DNA from: Mimachlamys varia
Taxonomy: Eukaryota > Mollusca > Bivalvia > Pectinida > Pectinidae
Reading direction: 5' to 3'
Length of the DNA stretch: 64,000 bases
Assembly (NCBI GenBank): GCA_947623455.1
Contig: OX392529.1
Coordinates: 54,517,186-54,581,185 of the forward strand
In this document: positions 33,942 through 46,980 of the stretch, in pieces
Layout of the letters: each line of letters begins with the position of its first letter
How positions within the stretch are numbered: position 1 is the stretch's first letter
The notes under the pieces: generated by a model
What the model was told of the DNA's origin: nothing
Database searches by the model: none
The model's input: only the letters and a program-made list of their open reading frames with translations
Translations under genes and position numbers: made by a program

Positions 33942-34626
33942 GCTTTTTTTTAACCATTCACTCTAAATGCCAAGTGACGTAACAAATCTATATTGAAAGT
34001 GTATGTTTTGGATCAGGAATCCAGGAGGAAGCCCTGGGGAGAGGGTGTTGGCATAGCCCCTTTGAAGATTTCATGTTTTAAGTGATCAAAAATTAGCTTT
34101 TATATTTTAATAAACAACACCAACTAAATTTTGAAGGCAATTTCACATTGTTTGTTGAATTTCAAAGGAAAAGGACAACTAAATTGAAATATATTGATTT
34201 GTCTAATATCAAAATTTCCTTGCAAATCTGGTTCTTTGTAAATCTGTTTTTGTCTAGACTAAAATCAATAAAAGACAGAGAAATATGTGGGTGGAATAAG
34301 AGCGTATGCTTAAGCATAAAAGCATGTATGATTGCTACGCCACTGAATTGCCACTGTTACAGGGTTTCTTTCACCCAACTTTAAAAACTCTCAGAACAAA
34401 ACAAAACAATCTGATTTTGAATTTCAATACACATGAAAAATATGTAACTCGTTATTTTCTGTATAAATTCACGAATATAATATAAATGCATTATTTCTTT
34501 TTCTTTCTTTAATCTTCTCAAATGATACAAATATACCGAACATATTTTACCAGCAGTATGTGAGTTCGAAACTATCAACGAAAAGAAAAAGTTTTCTGAT
34601 CATCTTCTAATATCCGAATTCATTTT

Positions 34627-37600
34627 CTACTTTTCACACTTGGCTTGTGTTTTAAGGAGAGCATTTTCTGGCAAATCTAGGTTGGTCGGATCCATGAAAT
34701 CCTTTCCGGAAAAATCAGTATAATTAGTACAGTCCTTAACAGAACTATCCGGCACCTGCAAATAAAAATTCACAAACCATAAATATTCATATATTTTGCA
34801 CAATTGTCATACATGTACTTGCCTATCTATAAAAACCAATCATTGTGAATTAATCCTATACAGTACGCTTATGAAATGTACCTTATGCGTGTGACACTAA
34901 TACTTAAATGGAATGAGTTTTTCTACGGATGTTTTACTGTTATGACTTTTCTTCCATTCAAATTGTAATAATCGTATATTAAAAACAATTTACGCTAATG
35001 ATACGTTATGCCTTAACTATATTGGATTCAATTATCTACACCTACATATTATTAGAAATGAAATGAAACATTTTGCAAGGTAGTAGTTTTCGGTGTGTTT
35101 TTCTTTAAATTGTAATAGACATGAAATACATAATATGATATTACCCATGTAAACATTGACACAGACGTTTGGAATATGGTTTAATTTGCCTCCCTTGTTG
35201 TTGATAATTTTTTTTTTTTGGTGGGATCTTTTAATTATGGTGCTTTTAACTTTCTGATACATTGATTTTCTTCTCCCTTGTTTATACGAATTTACATGTT
35301 AAATATTTACTCGAATTTGAAAAGAAGGTAACTAGTTTTTACTATAGAAATGCTCAATCTACGTGTGAGATCTAAGTCATGTTCTCATCAAAATTATGCT
35401 AGGACTCATATAAACTCTGGAAATACTTCAATTTAACATAGTAGGACCTATTGATTTTAGCATTTTAGCAAGCAATATGTACTGAAAGGACCCATGGAAA
35501 TAGAAGGAAAATTGATCACTGCAGTATATGGGTTAAATTATTTACTTAACCGTGTTCAAATGTTTAGGCATATCCTCAGTGAACAGTTGACTGTACTATA
35601 TCTTGCATGCGTTCAATGCATTGTGTAGGTGGATTGTTATGAATTGGACATATAATTCTTTGTGTAGCTTTCTATAGCCTTTTTGGTTGACAAAGCTTTC
35701 TGGGTTACCTTTTTAAGGCCCAATATACGTAACTTAAGGAAATTTTTCGGGATTCCGAAAAATTATGAAAAAAAATTCAGTTGATAACCATGCAAAAATA
35801 AGTCTAAAACGAAGTAAACCTGGGCGGTAACTAACAAGAAACTATTGACAAAAAAATCCAAAGAATTGAAAATAATTTAGGTGTGGCCCACTTCAACAAC
35901 CAACCGAAGGTGGAAGACAGTTAAAAATAGACGCGTGTTTACAAATAGCTTGTTTCAACTGCTGCTGTACCGGTAGCCACGGAATCATTCATCTTGAATA
36001 TTGCTGATATCAGTTAATCTTAACTAAATCCATAAATATAAAAAGTTATTAGGCTTGATTTTCGCTTCAGGTTTTGCCGAAAGTTACGTATACTGGGCCT
36101 TTAATAATTTGTGTATGACCTGTGCTAATGTCTCTAACGATGTACCATGTAAATGATATGCGATGTGTAGCACTCAAATAGAGCCTTATTAGTTGATTGA
36201 TTGATTGAATGTATTCGTTATGATATCACTACAATCTAGTCACGGTTGTGTCCTTGGTTACCGATGTATTACCTTTATAGACAGTCTTGGTAGATCTACA
36301 TTATGTAGGGACGTATACTGTCGTGGCAGATTAACCTAAGTTGTTCCCCGATTTGACGTGAAAAGGTATGGGGGTCACCTGCCAGACCATGTGGGTTTTC
36401 TCCGGGTACTCCGGTTTCCTCCCACAATAAGACCCTCGTGTGCTAAAACCCGGGCCAACAAAAGTGATTTATATATGCAGGATAATTTGTTTCATAATTG
36501 TTTTAAGATAAATTAAATTTGTTTAACCTTATATACTGAGTTTTATATACTGAGTTTGTTTTGTACCAAACAGTAATTGAAAACTTAATTTGCGACAGAG
36601 GGACGGGTAAGATGTTTACCCATTCCGCCCCTTATTGGATATTAAAATAGGGTCATAAAGATGACTCAACTGGTGTCCCCCCTCGTCTCTGTTCATTGAT
36701 TCCCCTTCCTTCCTAACCCATATGGATTCTTTAATTTTCCTCATCCTCCAGTTTTCCTCCCTTTCCAACACTTAAGGGTTGTTCCAGTCAATGATATGGT
36801 TGTGCATGTTCTGTGATAGCTGATTTGTTATATTGTTGTTAACCTTGTTTATGGATGTGTGCTATCTGGTTAGATTTACTTTGTTTATGTAAGTATACGT
36901 TCTTGGTAGACTTACCTTGTAAAGGGGCGTGTACTGGGCGTGGTGATGGCGAACTAAGGCGTTGTTTGCCTTTGTGTTGTATGCTATCAGGTACGCCCAC
37001 CGCCTGTCAGCACTCTCGTTTCCAGAACTGGAGTGAAGCAGGTTACAGTGGAAGAATAAAGCGTCTCCTGCAACATACATGTAGTTATAATTCACAATTC
37101 ATGTCCCTATTAATCACATTTTACTAAAATAAAATATAAAAATGAAATCATAAATTTTAAAATTCTAAACTAAACAAACAATTGTTTTTAACAACAGCAA
37201 ATAAATATATAAATTATGTTATATTATACACCAACACTTACATTATTTACATTCTGTGAATCGATATACAAAAATAAAAAAAAATATTTGCACAATATTC
37301 AAAGGCTTGATCTATCATGAGCCTTACTCAAACGTTAACAAAAACAAATAACATTGAATTGAAGCGTTACATTAGCGAAAAGTATTTTATTACATTTTTA
37401 CCATTGAAATATCGAAAATCATTCATTTTTTAAAAGTGATATTTTTCACTAATGAAAAATATAACTTTTTCTGATTTGACCAATCAGAATACTGCTTACA
37501 AACGATATTTGGGAAAGTCAAAAGCTGCCACTGTAGATTTTGAATGTAATAAACAGAATATCTAACAGCATATTCAGTAATACCAAACATATTTCACTCG

Positions 37601-40600
37601 TGTTGCTAATATTTTGATATTTTTCACTCGTTCTAGGCACTCGTGAAAAATATCAAAATATTAGCAACACTCGTGAAATATATTTGGTATTACTTAAGAC
37701 GCTGTTAGATATCCTCTATGTACTGTAAGAGTAAACCCACTTACCTGCTTCCATCTCTACGTAAGCTTTTGGACAGACAGTCTCGATAGCAGCCACTCTC
37801 TCGGCGTTGGCCGCGGTCTGACCATGGGTGACGTCATGGACGATACGACCACATCTGTTGGACCCCGGTAGTATCTAGTAACAGTCAACTGATAGTTATG
37901 GTTTGGTTTTGGTTTATCTTGTTTTAAGTCCTTTTAACAGCAAAGGTCATTTAAGGACGTGCCAGGTTCTGGAGGGGGGAGGAAAGCCGGAGTACCCGAA
38001 AAAAAGAACGACCTACGGTCAGTACATGGAAACTGCCCAACGTGGGTTTCGAACTGACACTCTAGGGGTAGAATGTCGCACACATTAACCACTCGATCAC
38101 CACGGCCTATAGTTATAGTACAAAGAGTGTGCGGTATGGTGAATATTTAGAATTTTCATAGGTAAATGTTCGATATGCAAAATATGCATCATCTCAAAAT
38201 TGTAAACTCTTACCTGCAGACATCCGTTCGAACGAGTGCATTTGTCGATGGCTATGAACACCGTCATCATGTCGGGAAATAAACAGCTGTTATGATACCA
38301 GTACCTGGGGGATAAAGGAGATTACAGTTAAATATACAACAACCTCAGAATTGCATTATGAAAGGGATTGAAAGAAAATGTTTTGATGATGACGAGTTAG
38401 ATTTCAAGAATAGCTTATTCCTGTCAAGAAACTCATGATAGTTTGGTAAGTATGTTGAGAAAATTTAGAGACTTTTAGCTTAAAGTTTTAAGTATATTTA
38501 AGAAAAAAGACACCATATCATTGTAACATTATACTAAATCATCGACAGAGTCAAGTCATTTATTTTCCCCTTAGTGTCTTTTGCAATGACAAAAAATATC
38601 TGTGTCCGCGCGTGCAGGGTTAGACAATGTGCAAATAAGTGTATACAACTCTTTTTCAGTATAGTCTTTATTATCGGAGTAAAAGTTAACTCGTATGAAA
38701 GAAACTACAAGTATACATAAATGTCGCCTAGCTGTGGTCCTTTTGCCAGACCAATAATCCCGCTTCCTGTGAATTGGATTTTACATCGCGTTGCCGTATA
38801 ACTGCGCTCGGATGGAACAATTGTATCCAAAGAATTGTTGTCATTGTTCTCCACAAGATCGGCTCCCCCCTTTGCTAAGGAGCTAACTGATCGCCTTTAT
38901 CACCGAGGATGAACTCACGCAATCCCCTTTTATTTGAACGTATTAAATTGATGCTGAGAAAAATTATTCTGTCTATGAAAGTCCAGTCGTTCTTCGTTAT
39001 CTCGGTTAACTCAAAGACCCTGTTTAAATCGAAGTATTTCATCGGTTCAGGCTAGACTTAAAACTTAGTATCGAACTCACTAGTCCGAGTTTCCTCTGGC
39101 CCCGACACAATCTGATTAAAATACAGATCCTCACTATTACTATCGTGTGTAGGATCTGACGGCGACCCGTAGAAAGTTTTGTGTATTAACCAATCAAATC
39201 ACAGCTTACCAGATTCAGAAAGTGAAAAGCTAATTTCGATTTGTTTCTACACTTGTCGTTAAACTAGAGTGAAGTAGCGAGAAACCCGAACGACCGTATA
39301 CAAAAATGGCAGCGCCCAGTTCAGCGGTCTCTTTTTAGACATTATCTGTTTGATTTGTAGCTTTGCGTTTGTCCGAAAAGAAATTACGATTGAAAGTAAA
39401 GAAATTACAATGATTCACAAAATATACTAATCAAATTGTTATATAACGCCGTGAATGTTTTCTCTTCTTCGCTTCGATCCGCCGCCATTTTTGTTCGTCT
39501 ATAGCTACCAAACACACGTTTACAAGGTGCATTTTGATTTGCTGTTCATTTCCTACATGTAGATATGGAAATAATTAAGGTCATCTGCACATGACCTTCT
39601 ACCGGTCGCTGTCAGATCCTACACACGATAGTAATAGTGAGGATCTGTATTTTAATCAGATTAGCCCCGACACTATTTCATTTGTGGCCTCCACACAAGA
39701 CATCTATAGATCTGTCAAAATGTCTAAGTCTGCTGTAAGGGCTAGAGGAAACTCGGGCTACGAAATCACCTAACTCAAATACTCGGATAACTCAAAGTTT
39801 TTATTTCGTAGTTCACCCGTCTTCGAGATAACGAGGTTTGGCTGTACTGGCAAGCGTGTAAGAGAAAAGTGTTAAGCCGAAGAATCTTAATATTTTACTT
39901 ACCCGTAATCCTGATGCCAAATGAAAGAACCCCCAGTGAAAGGGTCTTTGTACAACAACTTCCCGTGATAATGATACACCTCGCCTCCCAACAGCTAAAC
40001 GAACATATCAGATGTATTGCGTAAAGTCATGTTTTCTATTTTTTATTTTTCTTATTTCTCAAGAAATAGCGACAACAGTTTGTCATTATCAAAATCCATG
40101 ATGGTCACCGGTCAGCCATTTTGTTTTTTCTTATAAGTCCCAAAATCAACACGATACAACTAGGGCTAATGGAGAACATGCATATGAAAATTGAAGAAGA
40201 AAAAACAAACTTCAATCCCGTACATCTCAAGAAATAGCGGTAGCATGATTTAAACTGCAAATGATATTATGAAATTTGATAAAGACCCAAGCAGTATTTC
40301 TCAGAAATAGCAATAACAAGTTTTGTTTTACCGATTTAATAAGTTTGTAGAATAAGTTTATTTCATTGCAAACAAAATTTTAAAATAATGGATCAAACAA
40401 TCAAGTAATGCATATAAAATGTGATTTTCTATTTCATGTGATATGTGTACGCAACGTTAGATTTTCTCAATATTATAAGTGTTGGAGATCGAATTGATTA
40501 ACAAACAAACAAACAAAAAACGTACAACAATACAGTCTATGACAACAATGAGATTCTGGCATGAACAGTATAAGGCTGAATAGTATGCGTATACGTATTT

Positions 40601-43600
40601 CACGCGATCAAGATATTTATTTGGTTCTTACATCTTCACAGGTATTGACGACCTTCTCACTGCGTGCCATCATTCCAGATACGTCATTTCCGGGATTGTT
40701 CCACGTGACCATTCTTGCCTTTTTCCCCTGTCCATCGTCTACCTAAAAGACGAATGCGAATTTAGCATATTTAAGGCTTAGAAACAAACGTCAATAATAC
40801 TAGTATATAAAAAAGGCATCGATCTTCATTTTTTGGTAGATGGTTACTACCCTCTGCTTCACGCTCAGCGTAGAACGACTGGTTCACCCGTTGTCAGCAT
40901 AATGTTGCCAGTTGGGGTCGTTCTGCTGGGGCCTAAGCAGAATACTCCAGTGTTACAGCACTTTAAATCGACAGAAAGAAAGAAAATGGACTATCCAAAG
41001 AAGGTTTATCTAAACATACTACAGTCCTCCAAATGTACTGGCGCTCAACACATATATAGCATTCACCGAGAGGACTGTCTTTAAATGTGAACAAATACTG
41101 GCTTTGTACGTGTTTTCTTGTTAAGTTGTTCATGCATGAATACCATTGGTTATTGTATCCTTGAGATTAATTTAAATGGTACAAAATGAGAAGTTTGTTT
41201 CTAAAATTTATCCTAGCGTATCGAAGATGACGTAACACACACAAATGCTGCACCTTTTAAATTAGTAATAGATACAGTATGTCGAAACAATGAATTTAAC
41301 TGCATCATACAGCTGTTTCGTCCTCCTAGGACTCTTCAGTTATGTTAGGGGCCAAAAGGTGGGAATCCAAAATTGCTACATTCATACTTGTCAACCCCAC
41401 CTCATTAGGAGGGAGACTCCCTCATTTTGACCAAAATTTACCAGTCTCCCTTGACATCTCCCTCATTTAAGTCCAAACTCACAAACACTCAGAATCTACA
41501 TCTTGTGATCAAATGAGATACTAATTACTGCAAGGTGTGTATAATGACCATAACAGGTGTGTCTTGTTCAAATGCATACCATGTGAAGTTATTTTGATAC
41601 ATAATAAGGGAAAGACAAATTGAGCAATGCAGTTTCCGTTGCATTTCACACACTTTCTCCCTCATTGGAAATATGGAAAGAGGGAGTTCTCCCTCATTGG
41701 AAATTTCAGAGGTTGACACATTTGAACATTTACAACCAAAGACAGGGATTTAAAAAACATACGCCAAATCCGTGATCTTTAATGATGTCCGTTTCTTCGA
41801 ACACCTTTCTCAGGTTTGTGATCTCCTCTTGGTCAAACATGCCCCTAAAAGGTAAATAAATATCTTTTTATATGTAATTCATATATTTCTTACAAGTGTT
41901 ATATATTAATGCTATACAGTGGAACCTCGATAATCCGAACACCTTTGTTCCCAGCCCAAACCGTCTGGATTTTGAGTTTTCTGGACTGTTGAGTTTTGGA
42001 CTGATCAGTACAAATTACGAAACGGAAATCCGTTCACGTGCATTCCGTTCTGATTGTGAGATTTCCGGACTATCTGTTTCCGGATTATCGCAGGTCCACT
42101 GTATACATTATTATTTTTATTATATCACAACCATCTACGTGTGTGTGTGCATATGATAACTACTCCGGCCCCGGTTTCCTCACCGTTTCTTAATTTAAGG
42201 ATATAATGTATATTTCGTGTATATATTGGACCCCTGGTTTAATCAATTTTGAGATCTGATTATGGTTTTGTTGACGCTTTGGTATTCTCTAATTTATTTA
42301 TTTAACAAAAATTGAAAAGAGTTACTTTGAAAATAAGATTTCAGGAAAGACGAAATTATATAAATGATATTACTAAACACTTACTTTACTAAGATATATC
42401 CCTGGTCATCGAAACTCGTCTTCATATCCTTTGTTACCCGGAACCCCTCGGGGGTGAACGGGTAAACTTTGTGAAGAAACAAAACAGTAATCGAAAAGAC
42501 ATTTTAAGGATTTTGGGAACAAAAAAACATGTATGTACTTAAACAGTGCAATAACTTGTGATTGTTTCTTCATATGATTTAAAACGATAGAAAGATGACA
42601 TACAATAAAATATATGAGCTAGAATACTAAGACTGTACGCTACAACATAAACGCTGATATATAAACAGTTTACACAACGAGTGTTTGTTTGATATGGATT
42701 TTTTATCACTCGAGGTAATTATTTTTTAAAGTTAAAAAATACATGAGATTTAGCAAGTGATTTTTGTAACTTTAAAAAAATAATTAACGAGAGTGAAATA
42801 AATTTCATATCCAATAACCCCGAGTCGTGTGACTTGTCTCTACCGCAATAATATTAAGCCGGCAGTGATTATTGGCAGTCTGGTTTTCTTGAGTAAACCG
42901 CGGACTAATTGTGCGAAAACACGTCAAGATGTGACGACGTCAACAATCGATGATGACGTGAACAATCCGCAGGTGGCATTGTACCAAAGTTCAACTTATC
43001 AACCAATCACAGGTCCGGAAGGTCATATTCCACTAGTGGTATATAACATTTATTTATCCAACAGTCAGCACATTTATATAATGGTCTGAGAGAGGAATAA
43101 CACAGGGTATTGTGGGAGAAACACAATTTATACCGGACAGTTCTTTCCAGTTCTTATTTAGGGAGTTGGATCTTCCTGTTCAAGAATTTAATCATTTTTT
43201 TTCGGAACTCCTCTGCCTTTCCCTAAAGGACAACTATTAAAAATTGCGCAAATGACAATTTTTTTTTCTTTTGGTACTATTAAGATATATATCTCTATAT
43301 GGTAAAATATTTCCAAATTCTAATTATTCTTTCCAGTGATTTCCCCCGTGTTTAATTACAAAAAATCAATCTTCAAAATAAGCTGAATGACCTGTCAAAA
43401 ATTCGGCTCATTTCAGATGTATTTTATATGAAATCGATATAAAAATTGCTTTCAAGAAAAATTAATTTTACAAATCCTAATGAGCCAGCCTTTTTAAAAT
43501 TGCAGAGCAAATACCACCTATGGAGAGTATAAGATCACTTTTTCATCTAACCTCGATTTAAACAAATTGTGTGGGTATAGCTTTTAAGATTTCAGAAAGA

Positions 43601-43700
43601 AAAAATGCATATCATATTTGAAAAAAAGAAATCTGGAGTGTGCTTCTAGTGAGCAGTGCAGTTAAAAAAGTTCCAACATACCTCCACTCAATGTAGCCAT
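34627..43700 (-). CDS. PhyH-family Fe(II)/2OG dioxygenase copy 4, intact
   Basis: Nine coding exons in transcript order: 43700-43682, 42466-42385, 41844-41763, 40742-40632, 39994-39903, 38304-38214, 37874-37745, 37067-36916 and 34755-34627 (TAG). They total 888 nt, 295 residues. Exon 1 reads MATLSG before a GTATGT donor, matching the 19-nt exon of the other copies. Key motifs: [47 protein letters not shown] (H125, D127), [24 protein letters not shown] (H214), DRRW (R225) and C terminus CEK. All metal and cosubstrate residues are present, so an active enzyme is expected; the substrate is unknown. Introns 1-5 and 8 hold several MITEs. The gene is inverted relative to copies 1-3. Confidence 0.93.
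35713..36104 (+). mobile_element. MITE family M1 (GGCCCAATATACG ends), copy A
   Basis: The ends AAGGCCCAATATACGTAACT and AGTTACGTATACTGGGCCTT are inverted repeats of about 20 bp, flanked by TTAA / TTTAA. The conserved interior includes TGATAACCATGCAAAAATAA and CAACTGCTGCTGTACCGGTA. Five copies occur in the window. It lies in intron 8 of PhyH copy 4. TTAA flanks suggest piggyBac-type mobilisation, but a TA target cannot be excluded. Confidence 0.8.
36355..36515 (+). mobile_element. SINE body, 5'-truncated or headless
   Basis: GACGTGAAAAGGTATGGGGG, TTTTCTCCGGGTACTCCGG, TCCCACAATAAGACCC and the tail tttaagataaattaaatttg are the body and tail of the SINE at 2015 and 16947. The tRNA-like head is missing or unrecognisable. 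Confidence 0.65.
37380..37715. repeat. Dispersed element ending in a large palindrome (family P6)
   Basis: Around 37636 the arms ATACCAAA(C/T)ATATTTCACTCG...GTTGCTAATATTTTGA and its inverse give a stem of about 70 nt. The left part (37380-37560) with GATTTGACCAATCAGAATAC also matches 57400-57630 in reverse. A partial copy lies at about 1040-1115. It lies in intron 7 of copy 4. Confidence 0.7.
37890..38110 (-). mobile_element. SINE with tRNA-Ser/Leu-like head
   Basis: The minus strand begins GGCCGTGGTGATCGAGTGGT, then a B-box-like CAGTTCGAAACCC, and a body with GGGTACTCCGGCTTTCCTCC and CTGGCACGTCCTTAAATG. Same family as 54530-54760. It lies in intron 6 of copy 4. Confidence 0.75.
38985..39851. 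mobile_element. Foldback pogo/Tigger-like element with an inner insertion
   Basis: The outer ends TTCTTCGTTATCTCGGTTAA and CTTCGAGATAACGAGGTTTG are inverted, and GTCCGAGTTTCCTCTGGCC is inverted against GGGCTAGAGGAAACTCGGG. A second element (39108-39663) is inserted in its middle, which dates the Tigger-like element as the older one. It lies in intron 5 of copy 4. Confidence 0.55.
39108..39663. mobile_element. Mutator-like non-autonomous element, copy A
   Basis: The ends CAATCTGATTAAAATACAGA and its inverse extend into arms of about 70 bp (CTCACTATTACTATCGTGTG and complement). GCCCCGACA is present directly at 39099-39107 and 39664-39672. A 9-bp duplication with long terminal inverted repeats fits MULE-type elements. 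Interior: TCTACACTTGTCGTTAAACT, no transposase. Confidence 0.75.
41225..41385 (+). repeat. Dispersed repeat family R2, cut short by another element
   Basis: It runs from agatgacgtaacacacac through GCTGTTTCGTCCTCCTAGGA to GGTGGGAATCCAAAATTGC, then breaks off at the start of the element at 41385. Confidence 0.75.
41385..41722. mobile_element. MITE with TGTCAACC ends
   Basis: ACTTGTCAACCCCAC at the left and GAGGTTGACACAT at the right are inverted. The interior carries subterminal GGGAGACTCCCTC and GAGGGAGTTCTCCCTC palindromic motifs. It interrupts or abuts an R2 copy in intron 3 of PhyH copy 4. Confidence 0.6.
41917..42101. mobile_element. pogo/Tigger-type MITE, complete
   Basis: The ends CAGTGGAACCTCGATAATCC and GGATTATCGCAGGTCCACTG are inverted, flanked by TA on both sides. 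At 185 bp it has no coding capacity. CAGTGGAACCTC ends with a TA target are characteristic of the pogo/Tigger branch of Tc1/mariner. It lies in intron 2 of copy 4. Confidence 0.85.
42232..42300 (-). repeat. Dispersed repeat family R1, fragment
   Basis: CCCTGGTTTAATCAATTTTG, GGTTTTGTTGACGC and TTTGGTATTCTCT are the 5' part of R1 in reverse. Confidence 0.6.
42695..42820. repeat. Foldback hairpin in intron 1 of PhyH copy 4
   Basis: TTATCACTCGAGGTAATTAT...TTTAAAGTTA and TAACTTTAAAAAAATAATTA...GAGTGAAAT are inverted around a loop of about 30 nt. The outer ends are ATATGGA / TCATATCC-like. Confidence 0.65.
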
Positions 43701-43949
43701 TATTTTTGGTATCGAGGTAATATCACGCCTGCAATATCAAAATTTGTCTGTATGCTGATATGTAGATACTATAGTTGTCATGACACCTGCAATTAAAAAA
43801 GCTACTTTTTGTCTCATCAGCCAGCCCCTTTATTACTTATAACAATCGCACTTTTCCATCACAGACCGCCACTAAAACGCCAGCCAACAAAAACCAATTT
43901 ATCACACACATAACACCAACATGTACATTTCTTTAGTTAGGTAACCCTG

Positions 43950-44338
43950 CAATCTGATTAAAATCATATCTTAATCTCTGCGCCGTTCCGTAAACTTTTC
44001 TCTGCTGCGTTAAGATCTGAGAAAATCCCATAGGAAGTCATGTCCTGATGACCATTTGCATTAGCCAATCAAATTAAAACTGTCAGAATCTTGACAGTGA
44101 AATTTTGAGGCGACAAAGTTTGCATACTCGCATTTGTCCGTTTAGTCATTTCGTCACCAAAAACTTCATGTGAAATAATGTGACGAAATGGCTTGATGAA
44201 AGATGACAGGTCATTGGAAAATTATTTTAGTGTGAAGTAAAGAGGCGAAAAAGGTCATCTGGACGTGACCTCTTATGGGATGTTGACAGATCCTTGTAAA
44301 ACGGAGTGAGAACAAGGATCTGTACTTTAATCAGATTG
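43950..44338. mobile_element. Mutator-like non-autonomous element, copy B
   Basis: The left end CAATCTGATTAAAAT and right end ACTTTAATCAGATTG match copy A. GGTAACCCTG / GGTAACCCCG flank it as a 9-10-bp duplication with one mismatch. It shares CAGATCCTTG / CAAGGATCTG subterminal repeats and a TGGCATTAGCCAATCAAA-type interior with copy A's ATTAACCAATCAAAT. It is shorter (389 versus 556 bp). Confidence 0.7.
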
Positions 44339-46107
44339 GGTAACCCCGACTCTTTTTTGCAGGACCAAACCCCGTTATTAATCACTAAGCTATTCCAGCA
44401 ATGTATCCGTTTTATTTGCCAACTTGTCAGTTTGTCAAACAGCCAACCACACAATCTGAATCTCATAGGCAAACCTTTCTTTAAGGATTTATCCTTCTTA
44501 GGTTTCAGTCACGTTCAAGTCTCGTTTTAATCTCATTTAAACATTTTACATTATTATATTAAAAGAAATTTTGATCAATTTTTATAGCGTATATGCACAT
44601 GCAAATGTTGTCAAAGATATAGGTGTCTGTTGCTTGTAGAACTGTTTTTACATTAATTAAAAAAGAAAAATTACCAATTTAGCGGCCATTTTGAAAATGC
44701 GTATTTCTGTGTATGTTTTGCACTTCGCAAAAAGCCGGAATTTCACCTTTTGATGCTGGATGGGTCTCTTAAAAACTTCACTCGCTTGTGGCCTCAGACT
44801 ACAATTATATCTGCTATATGTTAAAACCAAACAAAATAAAAAAAATATTTCAAAACCTTGCACTGATCATGGTTTCTATTTGACATTAAAGATCCAAAAC
44901 TAATCTTACAATGGGCGTGGAAAGTATCTCATGAGCTACATTTAAGAAAGATAATTTAATTTAAATACCATACCCTTCATTTTTTGGGGAAAATACCAAA
45001 ACTCTCAAAATACTAATGAGCAAACCACATCACTCAATGTGTCCTGCTTCGAAAACAAAATTGAAAACTGTGTCAAAAATGAATCACTAGAATATATATT
45101 GTTGAACAATTCTGTTTTAAGAAACTATAGCTATCAGTCTTAGATCAGCGAGGAATAAGTATTTAGTAACCAACCAGAAATGTCCTTATGAACTACGTTT
45201 GTGTAGGACTCACGCAACTAAATAATTTACTATATGTTATTACTAAGCTTTAGAGCTAATAACTTTAATATTTGAAGTTCAACACTAGTGACAACTGCCT
45301 GGATTCACAGATACATATATGGCAAAGACTTCAAATGACATTTTATCAGGAGTTTCGTGGCATTTTAGCTCGCTACGGGCGTCTGCTTCGGACAAATGGA
45401 AATTTACATGTCAAACCAGTGAAATGGGACGGGAACACCCCTCTAACTTTTGACCCAATATCAATCCGCCATCACATATCAAAATCTACCAAAAGTATAC
45501 AGTTTTGTAAAGTTAAATATCCATAGATTTCATTCTATGCAAATTATGTCAACAATAACCTATTAAGATTATTCAGAATCACTGTACTTAGCCAAATTTT
45601 GGTAGGGACTACAAACGAATGAAAAACTTCGTGATAGGCTGCTTTAGTTGTGTGAGTCCTGTACCACAACCCGGAAGTTTAATTGTGGTCCGAAGACTTG
45701 TGAGTCAACCCATATCTTTCTTCCCAAAGTCAACATAAACACAATCTAATCAATCATTCAAACGTTTTTCATTCATTGAATAGCCAAACCGATCATTCAT
45801 TTTTACCCAGTTCTTATTAGTTGGGTGTCATGGAAACAACACCATTTTTTTGTGTGAGATTCAACCGCTACCTTCTTGCATCCCTCACTCAGCGCCTAGC
45901 ATTCAAACACACTTAATCCTAATCACTTTGCGTTTTCACTTCTTTTCTCATCAAACCTCTATCCTTCATCACACATCATCATCGATACCTCAGCAAAAAT
46001 CCCTACATTTCAAACATAAAGCTAAATCTGTATGTAATGTCCCACCCAACGAATTCAACTAATCATTCAACCAACGAATTCAATTTATCATTCAACCAAC
46101 CAATATT

Positions 46108-46502
46108 TTAAAGGCCCAATATACGTAGCTTCAGGAATTTTTTCGGGATTCTGAAAAATTATGAAAAAAAATCCAGTTGATAACCATGCAAAAATAAGCC
46201 TAAAACGAAGAAAACCTGAGCGGTAACTAATAAGAACCTCTTGACAAAAATAATTCAAAGACTTGAAAATAATTCAGATGGGGCCCACTTCAACAACAAG
46301 CCGAAGATAGAAGACAGTTCGAAATTGACGCGTGTTTACAAATACCGTGTTTCAACTGCTGCTGTACTGGTAATCGCGGAAGAATTTATCTTGAATATTG
46401 CTGATATCAGTTAATCTTAACTAAATCTATAAATATAATAAGTAATAAGGCTTGATTTTCGCTTCAGGTTTTGCTGAAAGTTACATATATTGGGCCTTTA
46501 AG
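46108..46502 (+). mobile_element. MITE family M1, copy B
   Basis: TTTAAAGGCCCAATATACGT at the left and TATATTGGGCCTTTAAG at the right. The interior matches copy A over its whole length (CCATGCAAAAATAAG, CAACTGCTGCTGTACTGG, GATTTTCGCTTCAGG). Confidence 0.85.
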
Positions 46503-46980
46503 ATCAGATCATCAGAAAGTCATATGTAAAAATAGTCATAAATTGGATATAAGTAACGATATACATGTAGTACCTACCCTGGAACGCCAAGCTGTTATCC
46601 TGATAAGGTTAAATATGAAGACAGATACTTGTACATATACACTGTATGAACACAGGCGTCCCTGCCATAAAGCTAATATTCCTATTCAAACAGATACATT
46701 GAATTGTATACACTTTTGTAAGTAAGATAATTTTATCGGGGTCTAAAGCGAACGGTATTTGTTTCCAAATTAACTCAAAAGTTTTGATCTGTAGTCGACT
46801 ATTGCCTTAAGTGAATCAAGATCTATATTTTTAATATATGGTTTTATTATTTGCATGATGATTTTATAGAAGTATAATTAATATACATGTTTAAATAGGA
46901 TAAGCTATTTCTACAATGATAGAATGCATTAATTTACGAAAATCAAGACTGTTCTTATGCCAAATAATAGTAAACAATAC

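Larger units (their letters stand above)
29808..34626. other. Region between the convergent PhyH copies 3 and 4
   Basis: It contains the 3' UTRs of both genes, a palindrome, a tRNA-related repeat pair, two R1 copies in opposite orientation, and a 25-bp poly(C) run. No further gene is recognised. The stretches 31230-31730, 32430-33240 and 33950-34620 hold nothing I can assign. Confidence 0.6.
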
